This document shows, piece after piece, positions 1 to 10,207 of a stretch of DNA of 64,000 bases. This DNA comes from Brienomyrus brachyistius (lineage: Eukaryota > Chordata > Actinopteri > Osteoglossiformes > Mormyridae). Positions within the stretch are counted from its first letter, which is position 1; every line of letters begins with the position of its first letter. The stretch lies in contig NW_026042727.1 of NCBI RefSeq assembly GCF_023856365.1, forward strand, positions 46,457 through 110,456. Direction: 5' to 3'. Below the pieces are notes generated by a model that worked only from the letters and a program-made list of their open reading frames with translations, had not been told where the DNA came from and did no database searches. Made by a program: the position numbers and the translations under genes.

Positions 1-1638
1 TGGTAGTTCTATGCCTGACCACCGGGGGCGCAATATCGAAATGGAGTTGTAGTTCTATGCCTGACCACTGGAGGCGCGATTTTGAAATGGAGTGGTAGTT
101 CTATGCCTGACCACTGGAGGCGCAATTTCGAACTGGAGTGGTAGTTCTATGCCTGACCACCGGGGGCGCAATATCGAAATGGAGTGGTACTTCTATGCCT
201 GACCACCGGGGGCGCAATATCGAAATGGAGTGGTAGTTCTATGCCTGACCACCGGGGGTGCAATTTCGAAATGGAGTGGTAGTTCTATGCCTGACCACTA
301 GAGGCACGATTTCGAAATGGAATAGTAGTTCTATGCCTGACCACTAGAGGCGCGATTTCGAAATGGAGTAGTAGTTCTATGGCTTGTCACTAGAAGCGCA
401 ATTTCAAAATTGAGTGGTAGTTCTATGCCTGACCACTAGAAGCGCAATTTCGAAATGGAGTGGTAGTTCTATGCCTGACCACCGGGGGCGCAATATCGAA
501 ATGGAGTGGTAGTTCTATGCCTGACCACTAGAGGCGCGATTTCGAAATGGAGTAGTACTTCTATGGCTTGCCACTAGAAGCGCAATTTCAAAATTGAGTG
601 GTAGTTCTATGCCTGACCACTAGAAGCCCAATTTCGAAATGGAGTGGTAGTTCTATGCCTGACCACCGGGGGCGCAATATCGAAATGGAGTGGTAGTTCT
701 ATGCCTGACCACTAGAGGCGCGATTTCGAAATGGAGTGGTAGTTCTATGCCTGACCACTAGAGGCGCAATTTCGAACTGGAGTGGTAGTTCTATGCCTGA
801 CCACCGGGGGCGCAATATCGAAATGGAGTGGTAGTTCTATGCCTGACCACCGGGGGCGCAATATCAAAATGGAGTGGTAGTTCTATGCCTGGCCACTAGA
901 GGCGCAATATCGAAATTGAGTGGTAGTTCTATGCCGGGCCACTAGAGGCGCAATTTCGAAATGGAGTGGTAGTTCTATGCCTGACCACTAGAGGCACGAT
1001 TTCGAAATGGAATAGTAGTTCTATGCCTGACCACTAGAGGCGCGATTTCGAAATGGAGTAGTAGTTCTATGGCTTGTCACTAGAAGCGCAATTTCAAAAT
1101 TGAGTGGTAGTTCTATGCCTGACCACCGGGGGCGCAATATCGAAATGGAGTGGTAGTTCTATGCCTGACCACTAGAGGCGCGATTTCGAAATGGAGTAGT
1201 ACTTCTATGGCTTGCCACTAGAAGCGCAATTTCAAAATTGAGTGGTAGTTCTATGCCTGACCACTAGAAGCCCAATTTCGAAATGGAGTGGTAGTTCTAT
1301 GCCTGACCACCGGGGGCGCAATATCGAAATGGAGTGGTAGTTCTATGCCTGACCACTAGAAGCGCGATTTCGAAATGGAGTGGTAGTTCTATGCCTGACC
1401 ACTAGAGGCGCAATTTCGAACTGGAGTGGTAGTTCTATGCCTGACCACCGGGGGCGCAATATCGAAATGGAGTGGTAGTTCTATGCCTGACCACCGGGGG
1501 CGCAATATCAAAATGGAGTGGTAGTTCTATGCCTGGCCACTAGAGGCGCAATATCGAAATTGAGTGGTAGTTCTATGCCTGGCCACTAGAGGCGCAATTT
1601 CGAAATGGAGTGGTAGTTCTATGCCTGACCACTAGAGG
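1..1638. repeat. 46-bp satellite array, about 35 monomers, with higher-order block
   Basis: A 46-bp monomer (TGGTAGTTCTATGCCTGACC then a variable half such as ACCGGGGGCGCAATATCG and AAATGGAG) repeats head to tail from the first base to about 1638. Monomers fall into variants: an ACCGGGGGCGC type, an ACTAGAGGCGC type, and a GGCTTGTCACTAGAAGCGC type. Each carries a short dyad, GTGGT and ACCAC, 13 bases apart, and many contain TTCGAA. The array is cut by the window start, so its true length is unknown. It ends abruptly in non-repetitive DNA. Role unknown; no CENP-B box was seen. Confidence 0.97.
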
Positions 1639-3600
1639 TAACCAAAGATATAGCTAGGCGGTTGCCGACGCTAGATGAGTGACACACACATTTAATGCAT
1701 GCGCATGCTGCTTGTGGCCTTCTTCTGTGCCTTGCACAGTATAAAACCCCTTAAAACAATTACTGAAGCGAGACGGCGCACGCGTTACGGCGACAGATTT
1801 AAATTGTGAGTGCACTATATCTCGTCGCAAATGGTGCTTAACCACGGCGGGTCTCAAGCACAGGAGACTCCCAATTTCTAAATGACACACACTTGGCTCA
1901 CAGCGCAAAGTTGTGTTAAACTTGCTTTGTCTAAAGCAGGCACACACATACGAGTATGATCCTGATAGGTAACTAAGCTATCGGTCTTATGTCCAAGCGC
2001 AACATAATTTAGGTTAGAACCTCATAACAAGTATTCCCGTTCGCTAATAGAGAGATCTCTCCCAGGATATATAGAAACGGAGACACTCGTCCGAATTGAA
2101 CCTGGAAACAAAGCGCTACATCTGAGAATCTCGTCAGACATAGGGTTAAAGTTTACTGCAGTTTAATACGAAAGAACTACAATGAAATCACCGAAAATAA
2201 AACAAAATAATATAACTACTAATAATAGAAATAAAAATAACTATAATAAGCCCATATGATCCCGCTTAAATGCCTTCAGATTGCCATGAGTGCGACTTTT
2301 GCAACCAGTTGACAGTAGCGCTTCTTCACTGCACGTTCGGTCATAAAAAGTTTAAATTGTGTGCTCAGAATAAGTTTAAACCTTGTGCCTTGTGATTATT
2401 AACCAATTTTTATGCTGAATGGTCGGCTCAAACTCAATTGCGAAACACCGTGAGTCTGTTAATGTGTGACTTAAATGGAACTCATTAATAACCAGTATCA
2501 CGTAATAACCTGGGTTAGAATAGAAGGCTTGTCCAACGAGCTGCGTCACCAGGTAATGTAAACGATCGGTAGCGAAGCTCCCCTCACGGCCAATGAGAGA
2601 GAGTCTCGCGATATTTCAGGCGAATTTGAGGTTTCAGAGCGTAGATCGCACAGGCAGGGATTCTTGTGAGCACTCAATGAACGGAGGCTGAAGTTGTGTA
2701 AAAGACATGCATTTATTCCTATAACTAACATAAGACAGACATTACACCTAACAAACAATAAACACGAAATAACGGAGTGGACACAAACAATGTAATCATG
2801 AAAATGCAATGACCAGATTTAAAATGAGTAACCTTAAAAGGGAAAATACTGTTCTGCAAAGCAAGCAATTTGTGGAAATACTGTCCTAAAGTAATATAGC
2901 AGGTGAATAGGAGTTTAGGTTGTTATAAATGAAAGGAAGTTTGTTTACTTGGTTGCAGAGTGGGGGGGGGGGGGGTCTTGGCAGTTGGTTGCGGAGGCTG
3001 ATGAGCTGATGGGTGATGGCACTCAGGGAGGCGCGGTGTTTGCAGCGGTTGTTGGAGTGGAGCCCCTCTGATTCCCTCTCCTGGTGAAGCTTGGGCTTGG
3101 TTGCAGTTCTCTGTCCAGCTGGGTCTTCACTGATAGGCTTCAGGAGGGCTTCTTGTGGGCTTCTCTTCTCTTGGGCTGATGTTCTCTGCCTCTCTTCGTG
3201 CTGATGGTCTTTTGTTTTCTCCTCCCTTCTGTTTCTCCTCTCCTGGCTTTGTTCTGAGGTGCCAGGTTTTATAGTGTAAAGTTCGTGAATAGGAGTGACC
3301 AGGAATTCGACTCCTGGACCAATGGCTGACCATCCATTTGGCGGGCTTTCGGAAGGGGGTCTGTATCAGTCCTTTTGAGATTTATGACCAGAGTGATTTC
3401 CCTTGTATTGATGATTTTCGTTAGGCTGGTGTAACTTTTGATATATTCACTTTCGTGGTAACCACTGACCAGATTTGGAAACTGGAGTGATTTTCCATCG
3501 GTTTGATACCAAACATGCCATAGCAGCCTAGCGGTTCACACCTCATACCATCTGTAATGATTAATTAATGATTACTTATATTATGTCGTTATGTTATATT
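1639..3600. other. Unassigned DNA between satellite and LINE fragments
   Basis: No coding frame or repeat family was recognised with confidence. A run of 13 G lies near 2961-2974. On the minus strand, a CCAAT motif (near 3320) and a TATAAA motif (near 3270) precede a purine-rich stretch, which could be a promoter or an old LTR edge, but nothing coding follows that I recognise. The part near 1680-2150 is moderately CpG-rich and has no clear open frame. Confidence 0.4.
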
Positions 3601-3720
3601 ACTCACACCTTATTTTATGCCTCACAATCTATATAATTGTAAATATACTGTGTAGCTGCTGGCGCGTTCCAAACTAAATCTCATTGTACTTACAATGTCA
3701 ATAAAAACATCCATCCATCC
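3560..3720 (+). mobile_element. LINE-like 3' tail
   Basis: The segment ends in an AATAAAAACATCCATCCATC-type tail after a stretch resembling the 3' untranslated end of fish LINEs (TTGTAAATATACTGTGTAGC, then TCAATAAAAA). It lies directly beside oppositely oriented LINE coding fragments, so several elements are nested here. Family not resolved. Confidence 0.35.
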
Positions 3721-3749
3721 ATCTAGGCAGGCCAGTGTCGCCTCCATCC

Positions 3750-3860
3750 TTCCTGAAGTCAGTGATTCCTTTGTCTTTGTGCTGTTTAGTGCCAAATTGT
3801 TTGCTGAACTCCAACCTATCAGTTTCTGGACCTCATCTCTGTAAGCTGACTCATAAGAAC
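3750..3860 (-). mobile_element. LINE reverse transcriptase thumb fragment
   Basis: The minus-strand frame reads YRDEVQKLIGWSSANNLALN followed by STKTKE, typical of the region after the catalytic core of non-LTR reverse transcriptases. It is fused in one open frame with a different LINE fragment at 3880-4390, so the 247-residue frame spanning both is a chimera of two insertions and not one protein. Confidence 0.6.
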
Positions 3861-3869
3861 CAAAGAGAT

Positions 3870-4400
3870 TTACAAATGAGAGGAGGCCATTCGGCCCATC
3901 AAGCTCCTTTGAGGAGAACTTAGCTAATAGCTCAAAAATCTTATCTAGCTCTGATTTAAAAGAACCCAGGGTTTTAGCTTGTGTTACAATAACAGGAAGA
4001 CTATTCCATACTCTAACTACACGCTGTGTACAGAAATGCTTCATCAAATTCGTTTTAAAATGTTCTCCAGCTAATTTCCACTTATGGCCACGAGTTCTGG
4101 TATTTAAACTAACATTGAAATAGCCATTTGGCTGAACAGCATCCAGACCTGTTAGAATCTTAAACACCTGGATTATGTCCCCCCTTAGTCTCCTTTGCTC
4201 GAGGCTAAACAGATTCAGCTCAGCTAACCTCTCCTCATTAGACATTCCTCTAAGACCAGGAATCATTCTCGTTGCCCTACGTTGCACCTTTTCCAAGGCA
4301 GCAATGTCCTTCTTAAGGTATGGTAACCAAACCCGCACACAATATTCTAGGTGGGGTCTTACCAAGGAATTATATTATCGTAGCATCACTTGCCTTGTCT
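3870..4400 (-). mobile_element. LINE (CR1/L2/jockey-like) reverse transcriptase C-terminus
   Basis: The minus-strand frame contains VRPHLEYCVRVWLPYLKKDI, then EKVQRRATRMIPGLRGMS and FSLEQRRLRGD, then RVVRVWNSLP. This is the C-terminal part of ORF2 of a CR1/L2/jockey-like non-LTR retrotransposon. The catalytic core is absent, so the copy is 5' truncated. A second copy of the same family lies at 51714-53330 on the same strand. Confidence 0.85.
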
Positions 4401-4730
4401 TAAACTCCACACACCTAGAGATGCAATGTGCCTTCTCGCGTGGTGTTCCTGCAGAGGGAGTCTGTGAGTGCTGGAGATTGGGGGAGGGGGCAGTGTGGCT
4501 ATGTCTGCTCTGTGTTCCTCCAGACGAGCAAAGAAGCTGTTTAGCTCCTTTGCTAAAAGGGCGTTGCTGTTAACAGTGACGGTGTTGTTGCCTTTGAAGT
4601 TTGTAATGTGTTGTATTCCCTGCCACACCCACTGTGGGTTGTTGTATGTGAAGTAGACCTCTATTTTCTGTTTCTCTGCCTGCCTGGCAACCTTGATGCC
4701 CCTATTCAGGTTAGCTCTGGCTGCACTCTG
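4400..4730 (-). mobile_element. LINE endonuclease-RT linker fragment
   Basis: The minus-strand frame reads EKQKIEVYFTYNNPQWVWQG, then IQHITNFKGN and LAKELNSFFARLEE, and further on LQEHHARRHI. This pattern is typical of the linker before the reverse transcriptase in fish LINEs. It ends before any catalytic motif. It abuts the C-terminal fragment of a different element, so two truncated LINEs lie next to each other. Confidence 0.7.
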
Positions 4731-4735
4731 TGTTC

Positions 4736-4977
4736 TTGACTGCGCTGTCTTGTCCTGTAGTATTGTATTGTTGCTCTTGTGTTTATCTTGCACTTTCTCC
4801 CTCTGTTTGTGCTCCTTTCACTCTGTATAGTTCTATCTTGCCCGCACTTGTGTCATCTTGTGTTGTTTCTGTTTTTCTTCTTTGTGTTGCACCGTGGTCC
4901 AGGAGGAACAATGTTTCCTTTCACTGTGTACTGTGTATATTGCTGAAATAACAATAAACCCACTTGACCACCTGCCT
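4736..4977 (+). mobile_element. LINE-like 3' untranslated end
   Basis: Text such as TTGCACCGTGGTCCAGGAGG, then TTTCCTTTCACTGTGTACTG and GAAATAACAATAAACCCACT, matches the common 3' end of fish LINE copies. It is on the plus strand, opposite to its neighbour. No coding part remains. Confidence 0.5.
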
Positions 4978-5117
4978 CAATTCATCCTGAAGAGTTTTCC
5001 AATGTTGTTCAAAGGTCTGTTTGTTTCGAGTGAAGGACACGCCCCTGGACGTGCTGGATAAGGGGACCACAGATCAGTGTCCTCAGTCCTGCTTCTCCCT
5101 TCAAAGCTGAGAGGAAG

Positions 5118-7305
5118 ATGACCCGCCTGCTGCTTCTGGTTTTGGCTTATGGAGCTCTGCTTATCTCCACAGAGGCCCAGCAAGATTACCACAGTCTCCC
5201 TGCACTCACAAGACGGCCATTAAACTCGCAGTCGAAAATGCTCATCAAGGAACCCGTCAGCACATGAATTTCTATAACATCCAGGGCCGTCCGAAGGTAA
5301 CTGCTGAGAAAGTGTTTACAAAAGTGTGAAACTTTCATCATCTGCAAGCTGAACTAATGAGTATCACATTGATTTTGATGTTTTAATTTCAATGCATATG
5401 ATGCTTAATGTCTCTTCACAATGAAAGTGATGGTTGTATATCTCAGCCCTGGTCAATTTTACCTTCTCACAGTTTCTCTCTGAATCTGCTGCAGTCAAGT
5501 CTGTGACAGTTTGCCATTTTTTGGGTGATTATTGTTTGTTATATTGCCTTTAAAACAGTTGTAGGCAATTTTGTATATAACGTGTTTATGTGATTTAGAT
5601 CAGCAGTGAATACATTGACATTGAGATTCTCTTGAGAGCAACAAAATGTCCAAAGTCAACTGCAACAGACCATCGGGCTGACTGTATTTTCATGGACAAG
5701 AGGGTAAGTAAAGAGTCACTGTGACTGTGAGCATTGGACATATCAGTTAGCAAATTAATTTAGGTTCATGTTAACTTTTTTGATGCCCTGCGGGGGAAAG
5801 TTAGCCAACAATAAAGTAACAAATACATAGGTGGCCTCAAAGAGCCAGTTCCTTCACCTTATTCTCAAATTTTAGTAGGTTTACAGGCTTAAAGGCTGGA
5901 TTACCAGGCAGAAGCAAATGCTAATCATCTGAGGGGTGACCTGTAGATTATGCTTCGAGCTATGAACCCTAGCTGGCCTTATTTAAAGACCTGTGGGCTG
6001 TACTACAAAGCGGGTTTTACATACCCAGAGTTAACTCAATCGAGCCAGGTTAACTAAAACTCATTGTTGAAATCAGCCTTAAATGGCAGTGTGGTGTTTT
6101 GTGGTGAAAGGGCAGGACTTAACTCTTGTTTTAATTAGAAAGCCAGTAATTAAACCTGGTCAGAGCAGGGTAGATGTGCAGTGTGAATTACCCTTTAAAT
6201 TTACCTCTTTAAATAGTGAACTACAGGACCACTTAGCTTGATCGGAGGACAGTATTTTAATACAGAGCAGTGTTCAGTTAAACGGGATTTGTTGTTCATA
6301 CTTTTAGATGAACTTGCTTTGTATAATATAGCCTTATGGTGACCCTGCTTTGGAAGCTCTTTCCTCTAAAATTGTTCTGTGTCATTAAACCCTGCACTCC
6401 AGCAGCTCTGCCTTAAATCATTAGATATATCTTTACTACACCTTCTCTCACTGTATTTATTGCCCACCACTCTTTAAATACTGTTTTTGTGTGTCTGTGT
6501 GTTTTTGCAGCCATTCATTAACTGTAGAGTTTGCAGCAGACGGTCTGGTAATGATCTTACACATCCATCAAATGACTGTGTACCAAACAAGAAAGTGGAT
6601 GAAGTAAGTGTAGAGAGTCTTAGCATTATGGAAATGTAACAGGTGTGTGAATTGTGTCTAAACATGTGGTTAAACTTTGATTGTGTTTGTACATGCAAAA
6701 ATTTGATCAGAGTACTGTTTATTAATGACAATGTTACTTTTAATCTGAACAACAGTGGCAGCACCAAGGAAAAGCTTGGGGGGGGGGGCTCTAGCTCCTC
6801 CTCCAATGACCATAGTACCCCCACAGCACCCCCAAAATATTGGTTTCATTTTTTCTTTAACTATCTGTAAAATCTGTATATTGTGTAAGACATTTTTGCG
6901 GTTTTTACAGCATACTTGTAGTGTATTTTTTCTTCAAAGTACACATAGAGGCTCTGTGAGCTAGACGTTAGAATTTCATATTTTATCCTATTTTATCCAT
7001 GCTGTAGCTTATCGTGCTGTGTGCTTCTATACACCATCTACATAAGCTGAAAAGCTAAAGCACCCGGTCTAAATAATCTCACTCCCCTATAGCACCTGTA
7101 GCATTAAGTCACTGGCGCTGCCACTGCTGAATAAACGACTCCAATCTGACTAAACCGCTTAACTTTTCCTCCCCATGTTACATTTCAGGACAAACGACGT
7201 AATATGTGTCCTTCTGATAAACCTCTTCTCAGACCTAAAACTGCCTTGGCTTCCAAGGACACTAAAGAAGCTGAAGGAGACCGTCTGACTGTTTCTGATG
7301 GCTGA
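5118..7305 (+). CDS. Chemerin-like (retinoic acid receptor responder 2-like) secreted cystatin-fold protein, exon 1 frameshifted
   Basis: Four exons are visible: 5118-5296, 5599-5703, 6511-6603 and 7189-7305. All introns have GT..AG ends and lie in phase 0. The start gives a typical signal peptide (MTRLLLLVLAYGALLISTEA). Exon 2 has a RATKCPK motif and a second cysteine, exon 3 a CRVC pair and one more cysteine, and exon 4 a sixth. This six-cysteine pattern with CxxC fits chemerin, a secreted chemoattractant and adipokine with a cystatin/cathelicidin-like fold; the cystatin QxVxG motif is not seen. The spliced product would be about 163 residues, as expected for the family. Exon 1 has 179 bases where 180 would keep phase 0: the frame changes near 5205-5212, after SLPALT, and resumes as TAIKLAVENAHQ. 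So it is a young pseudogene, a null allele or a sequencing error. A short 5' leader lies at about 5060-5117. Confidence 0.68.
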
Positions 7306-7560
7306 TGGTCCTGCAATGTGGACCAGAGGAGGAAACTGGGAGGGAAAATGCTTTGCTTTATATCATGCCCACCCAAAGCCCCCAGTGAGTAAGCCATAGG
7401 CGCCGATAGGATGGAAAAACTCCCAAGAAGGAAGAAACCTTGGGAGGGACCAAACTCAAAGGGGGAGCCCATCCTCCTGGGGCCGGCAAAGTGTAGGTGC
7501 AGGATCACAAAAAAACTTGACGAGAGAAACGAGAGAATTCGACTGTCCCTCACAAAAACT
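7306..7560 (+). other. 3' flank of chemerin-like gene with TE-like segment
   Basis: The sequence after the stop contains AAACTCCCAAGAAGGAAGAA, ACCTTGGGAGGGACC and a CCCATCCTCCTGGGGCCGGC stretch. This resembles a motif recurring in fish LINE/SINE-rich DNA and is partly complementary to the GGTTTCTTCCTGCTAGAGGG segment at the end of each 9.56-kb unit. No clear poly(A) signal could be chosen. Confidence 0.4.
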
Positions 7561-7745
7561 GTAAAGTTTTAGTGGCTAAATTGCTTTTTCTATGCCTTTT
7601 CAAACAGGAGGAGATTTGTTTGGCTATACGTAGAAATTTTCTATACAATTTAGACAGCACAGAATCATTAACCTACTTTAATGCATTTATTAATACAACC
7701 ACATATTTCACACATTTTGACATCAGTCATGCAGTGAAGATACAG

Positions 7746-8195
7746 TCTCTTTATTTCTTGACGCCAACCCTCCCCATTAATCCGGGCTTGGGACCGACAC
7801 CTAGTTGAGCTGGCTTTCTCCCTTAAGTGGCTGGGTTAGGCTAAACTATGCACATATTTATGAAGACTACTATAAATTTATAAAGACCTCCCTAAATATG
7901 TAGTCTAACAAAACGCAGTTTAAAGAAGGTAGCCTACCTGGTAAACAAAGAAATTAAAAGGCCCACAGCATATAATCGGGCTATATCCAAGCAGTTTTTA
8001 AGAACGTAACCTACATGGCGAAATTGAATTACTTTCTGGACCAACAAACGCAACCAGACATGAACATTATGCACCTTCCTAGTCTTGATGTATGTCGTCA
8101 TACAGATGAGGACGTTAAGGCAGCCTTTAGGTCCGACCCATCATGCACTGCAGTTTTTTGCAAATTCCTCAGATGGAAAACCATTAAATACCTCT
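7746..8195 (+). repeat. Dispersed repeat, copy A (inverted partner at 20895-21562)
   Basis: Two blocks of this segment (7746-7941 and about 8105-8195) reappear as reverse complement at 21374-21562 and about 20895-21355. The partner lacks much of the middle (about 7950-8105) and is interrupted by a V-SINE. Family unknown; no coding frame recognised. Confidence 0.8.
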
Positions 8196-8468
8196 TCTAT
8201 TACCTTATATTACCTTATATTCATGTAATAAATATACAAATATCAATTAGTTGGAAATCAGCCAGACAGACGTAATTACTACAAATGGTTTCCACTGTAT
8301 TTGTGACTCTGAGTGCCGCAGGCTTGGATGCAGTGCCGCACCATTTTGGGCATGCACTGGCATGCACTGGCCAATCATGTAGCACTTCTCTCATAAATAT
8401 TAATGAGACATCACCTACCACCCTGCAAAAAAGAAATTTGCCGCTCGTCCCCCTGCACATGAACCAAC

Positions 8469-8594
8469 ATGGCTGTCTCAACCAGCGGAGCTCCGGAGCC
8501 TCTGGAGAAACACGTGGCAAAAAAGGCTCGCATACGGTCTTCCAGAGTTTGGGAATACTTCAGTCATGACACCTTTTCTGCGCCTCTACTGTAG
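8469..8594 (+). CDS. Possible first exon of a BED-finger/hAT-like gene
   Basis: A short frame starts at an ATG in an ACATGG context and reads MAVSTSGAPEPLEKHVAKKA, then RIRSSRVWEYFSHDTFSAPLL before a stop. The basic patch followed by a VWEYF motif resembles the start of BED-type zinc fingers in ZBED and hAT transposase proteins. The cysteine and histidine ligands that should follow were not found in frame, so this is a lone exon or a relic. Low confidence. Confidence 0.28.
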   Translation: MAVSTSGAPEPLEKHVAKKARIRSSRVWEYFSHDTFSAPLL

Positions 8595-9538
8595 CTGGCG
8601 TTAATGACGCTGTTTCAGCCATTTTATATTTTCTGTTTACTTATTCTGTCATGTAAGACTGAGACAAATTATCGTTTACGACTATTCTTACACACTGTAG
8701 CCTGACTTGCTGACTTAAGTAAGCTTAACTATAAGCTACCTTTGCTAGTGTTTGTGAATAACATGTTTCTCTAGTTATGAAATTATTCCATGTTTTAGCA
8801 TCTGTTTCAACATTAAAGTCAAATTGGTATATTGAAATATGTAAAAACTATTGAACTATTAGCTTAAGTCTAACATAGAAAATCCTACTGAATCTCTTAA
8901 GATTTTCCTTTTTTGTTAATGCACTAATGTTTAAGAAGTGTCTTAAATTGAATTTCAGATTTGTGTGTGGGTGGGAGTGGGTGAATTGTATTAAATTCAT
9001 ACATTCATTCTTTTGGCTCAGACATTACTGACCTAAAACAAATTGAGGCATTGGGTAAGTGCTTAAATTAGCTACTAAATGGCAAAAAATATTCTAAATA
9101 TCACATTTTCCATTCTTCGGTATAATTTTAATGAATCACCTATGCTGCCAAACATTAACGCATAGATTGTCACAACACTCTATGTTTTAGTTCTTCTTTA
9201 TGTGTATAGGACGGTGTGATGGTTCTGGTGGTGGGTGTGGCCGACGCTGCTCGCGATGTTTGGCTATGCTGCAGTCCCAGGGACCAAGTTGGAACACATT
9301 TCCACCTTCAAGCTTAGGTGGAAAAAACGGCACCGAGACCCAGCAGCAGGACAACTTCTTGTCCAGACAACCAGCCCTGCTTCATCATTGAAGTAAGCCC
9401 TGTGAACAGGAGCGAGATGTACTTCTGCAGTGGATGTTATAGCGGAAAGAACATCCCCATCCTCACGTCTGCCGGAGTGCCCCCTCAAGTGGGTGTGTGA
9501 CTTAACTCGATGGATGAATTGGACAGAATGTACTGTTA
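8595..9538. other. Unassigned, AT-rich DNA
   Basis: No recognised gene or repeat. A GC-richer patch at about 9215-9500 has short open frames with several cysteines, but no recognisable domain and no clear splice context. Confidence 0.35.
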
Positions 9539-10147
9539 CTAGAGGTCGACCGATATGGGTTTTTCAAGTCAAGGGTCAGGCGATGGCCGATATATGCTGC
9601 TGATTTTTTTTGGCCGATAATTGGACGTTTTCCCCTCTATTTGCATGGTAAAATATCACACTAATAATAACAAACGATACACAAAATTTCTCAATTTAGC
9701 ATTTATTGAATACTCAACTTGGAAACAATAACACATTTATAAACAATAAAAATAGCAGCATCAGAATCTCTGTTAGTGCACAATATAGCAGCAAACTCCT
9801 CATGTTTGACGGAAGGAAATTTGTAAACAATACAAAAAGGAATAAGCATGTTATCTTTAGTTGTAATCCCACTTCCAGTCCCTGAGTCTTACTCACCACA
9901 CTCATACTTCACAGCAAACAGACAGCAGTTAATTAACCAGAAGAGAAAAATGCAAAAACACAACAGAACTTGTAAATAATAACAAACTAATAGACAATAA
10001 AAATAGCAGCATCAGAATCTCTATTAGTGCCAAATATAGCAGCAAACTCCTCATGTCTGACGGAAGGAAAATTTGTAAATACACAAAGGAATGAGCACAT
10101 CTTCAGTTTTAATCCCATTTCCAGTCCCTGAGTCTTCCTCATCCCAC
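9539..10147 (+). mobile_element. hAT-like element end with internal duplication
   Basis: It begins TAGAGGTCGACCGATATGGG, the known terminal sequence of a widespread group of fish hAT elements. Inside, a block of roughly 110-150 bases occurs twice about 251 bases apart (AATAGCAGCATCAGAATCTC near 9750 and 10001; CCAGTCCCTGAGTCTT near 9878 and 10120). No transposase remains and the opposite end was not found. It runs directly into the 248-bp array unit. Confidence 0.6.
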
Positions 10148-10207
10148 AAGCAGGCAAGGCATGTCACCCCGGTTGTGTGACACTTATTTTATATAATAAA
10201 ATAAGTG
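10148..10207 (+). repeat. Isolated start of a 248-bp array unit, ending in a hairpin
   Basis: GCAGGCAAGGCATGTCACCC, then the GTTGTGTGACA and TTATTTTATATA motifs, match the core of the array units that resume at 12650. At 10181-10207 the unit ends in a perfect inverted repeat: arms CACTTATTTTA and TAAAATAAGTG around TATAA. The array unit is broken here by the GC-rich block. Confidence 0.75.

Noticed and set aside
1..1638. CRISPR-like array of regular repeats
   Set aside because: The whole 46-bp monomer repeats with no unique spacers, and the surrounding DNA is clearly eukaryotic.
1..1638. CENP-B box in the satellite monomer
   Set aside because: TTTCG is present, but the spacing and the CGGG part of the known box do not follow on either strand.
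3127..3333. 68-residue basic minus-strand protein near a TATA motif
   Set aside because: No domain, no splice site and no related copy; promoter motifs alone are too weak.
9200..9500. Cysteine-containing frames that might be an exon
   Set aside because: Several frames are open, with no consistent splice sites and no recognisable motif spacing.
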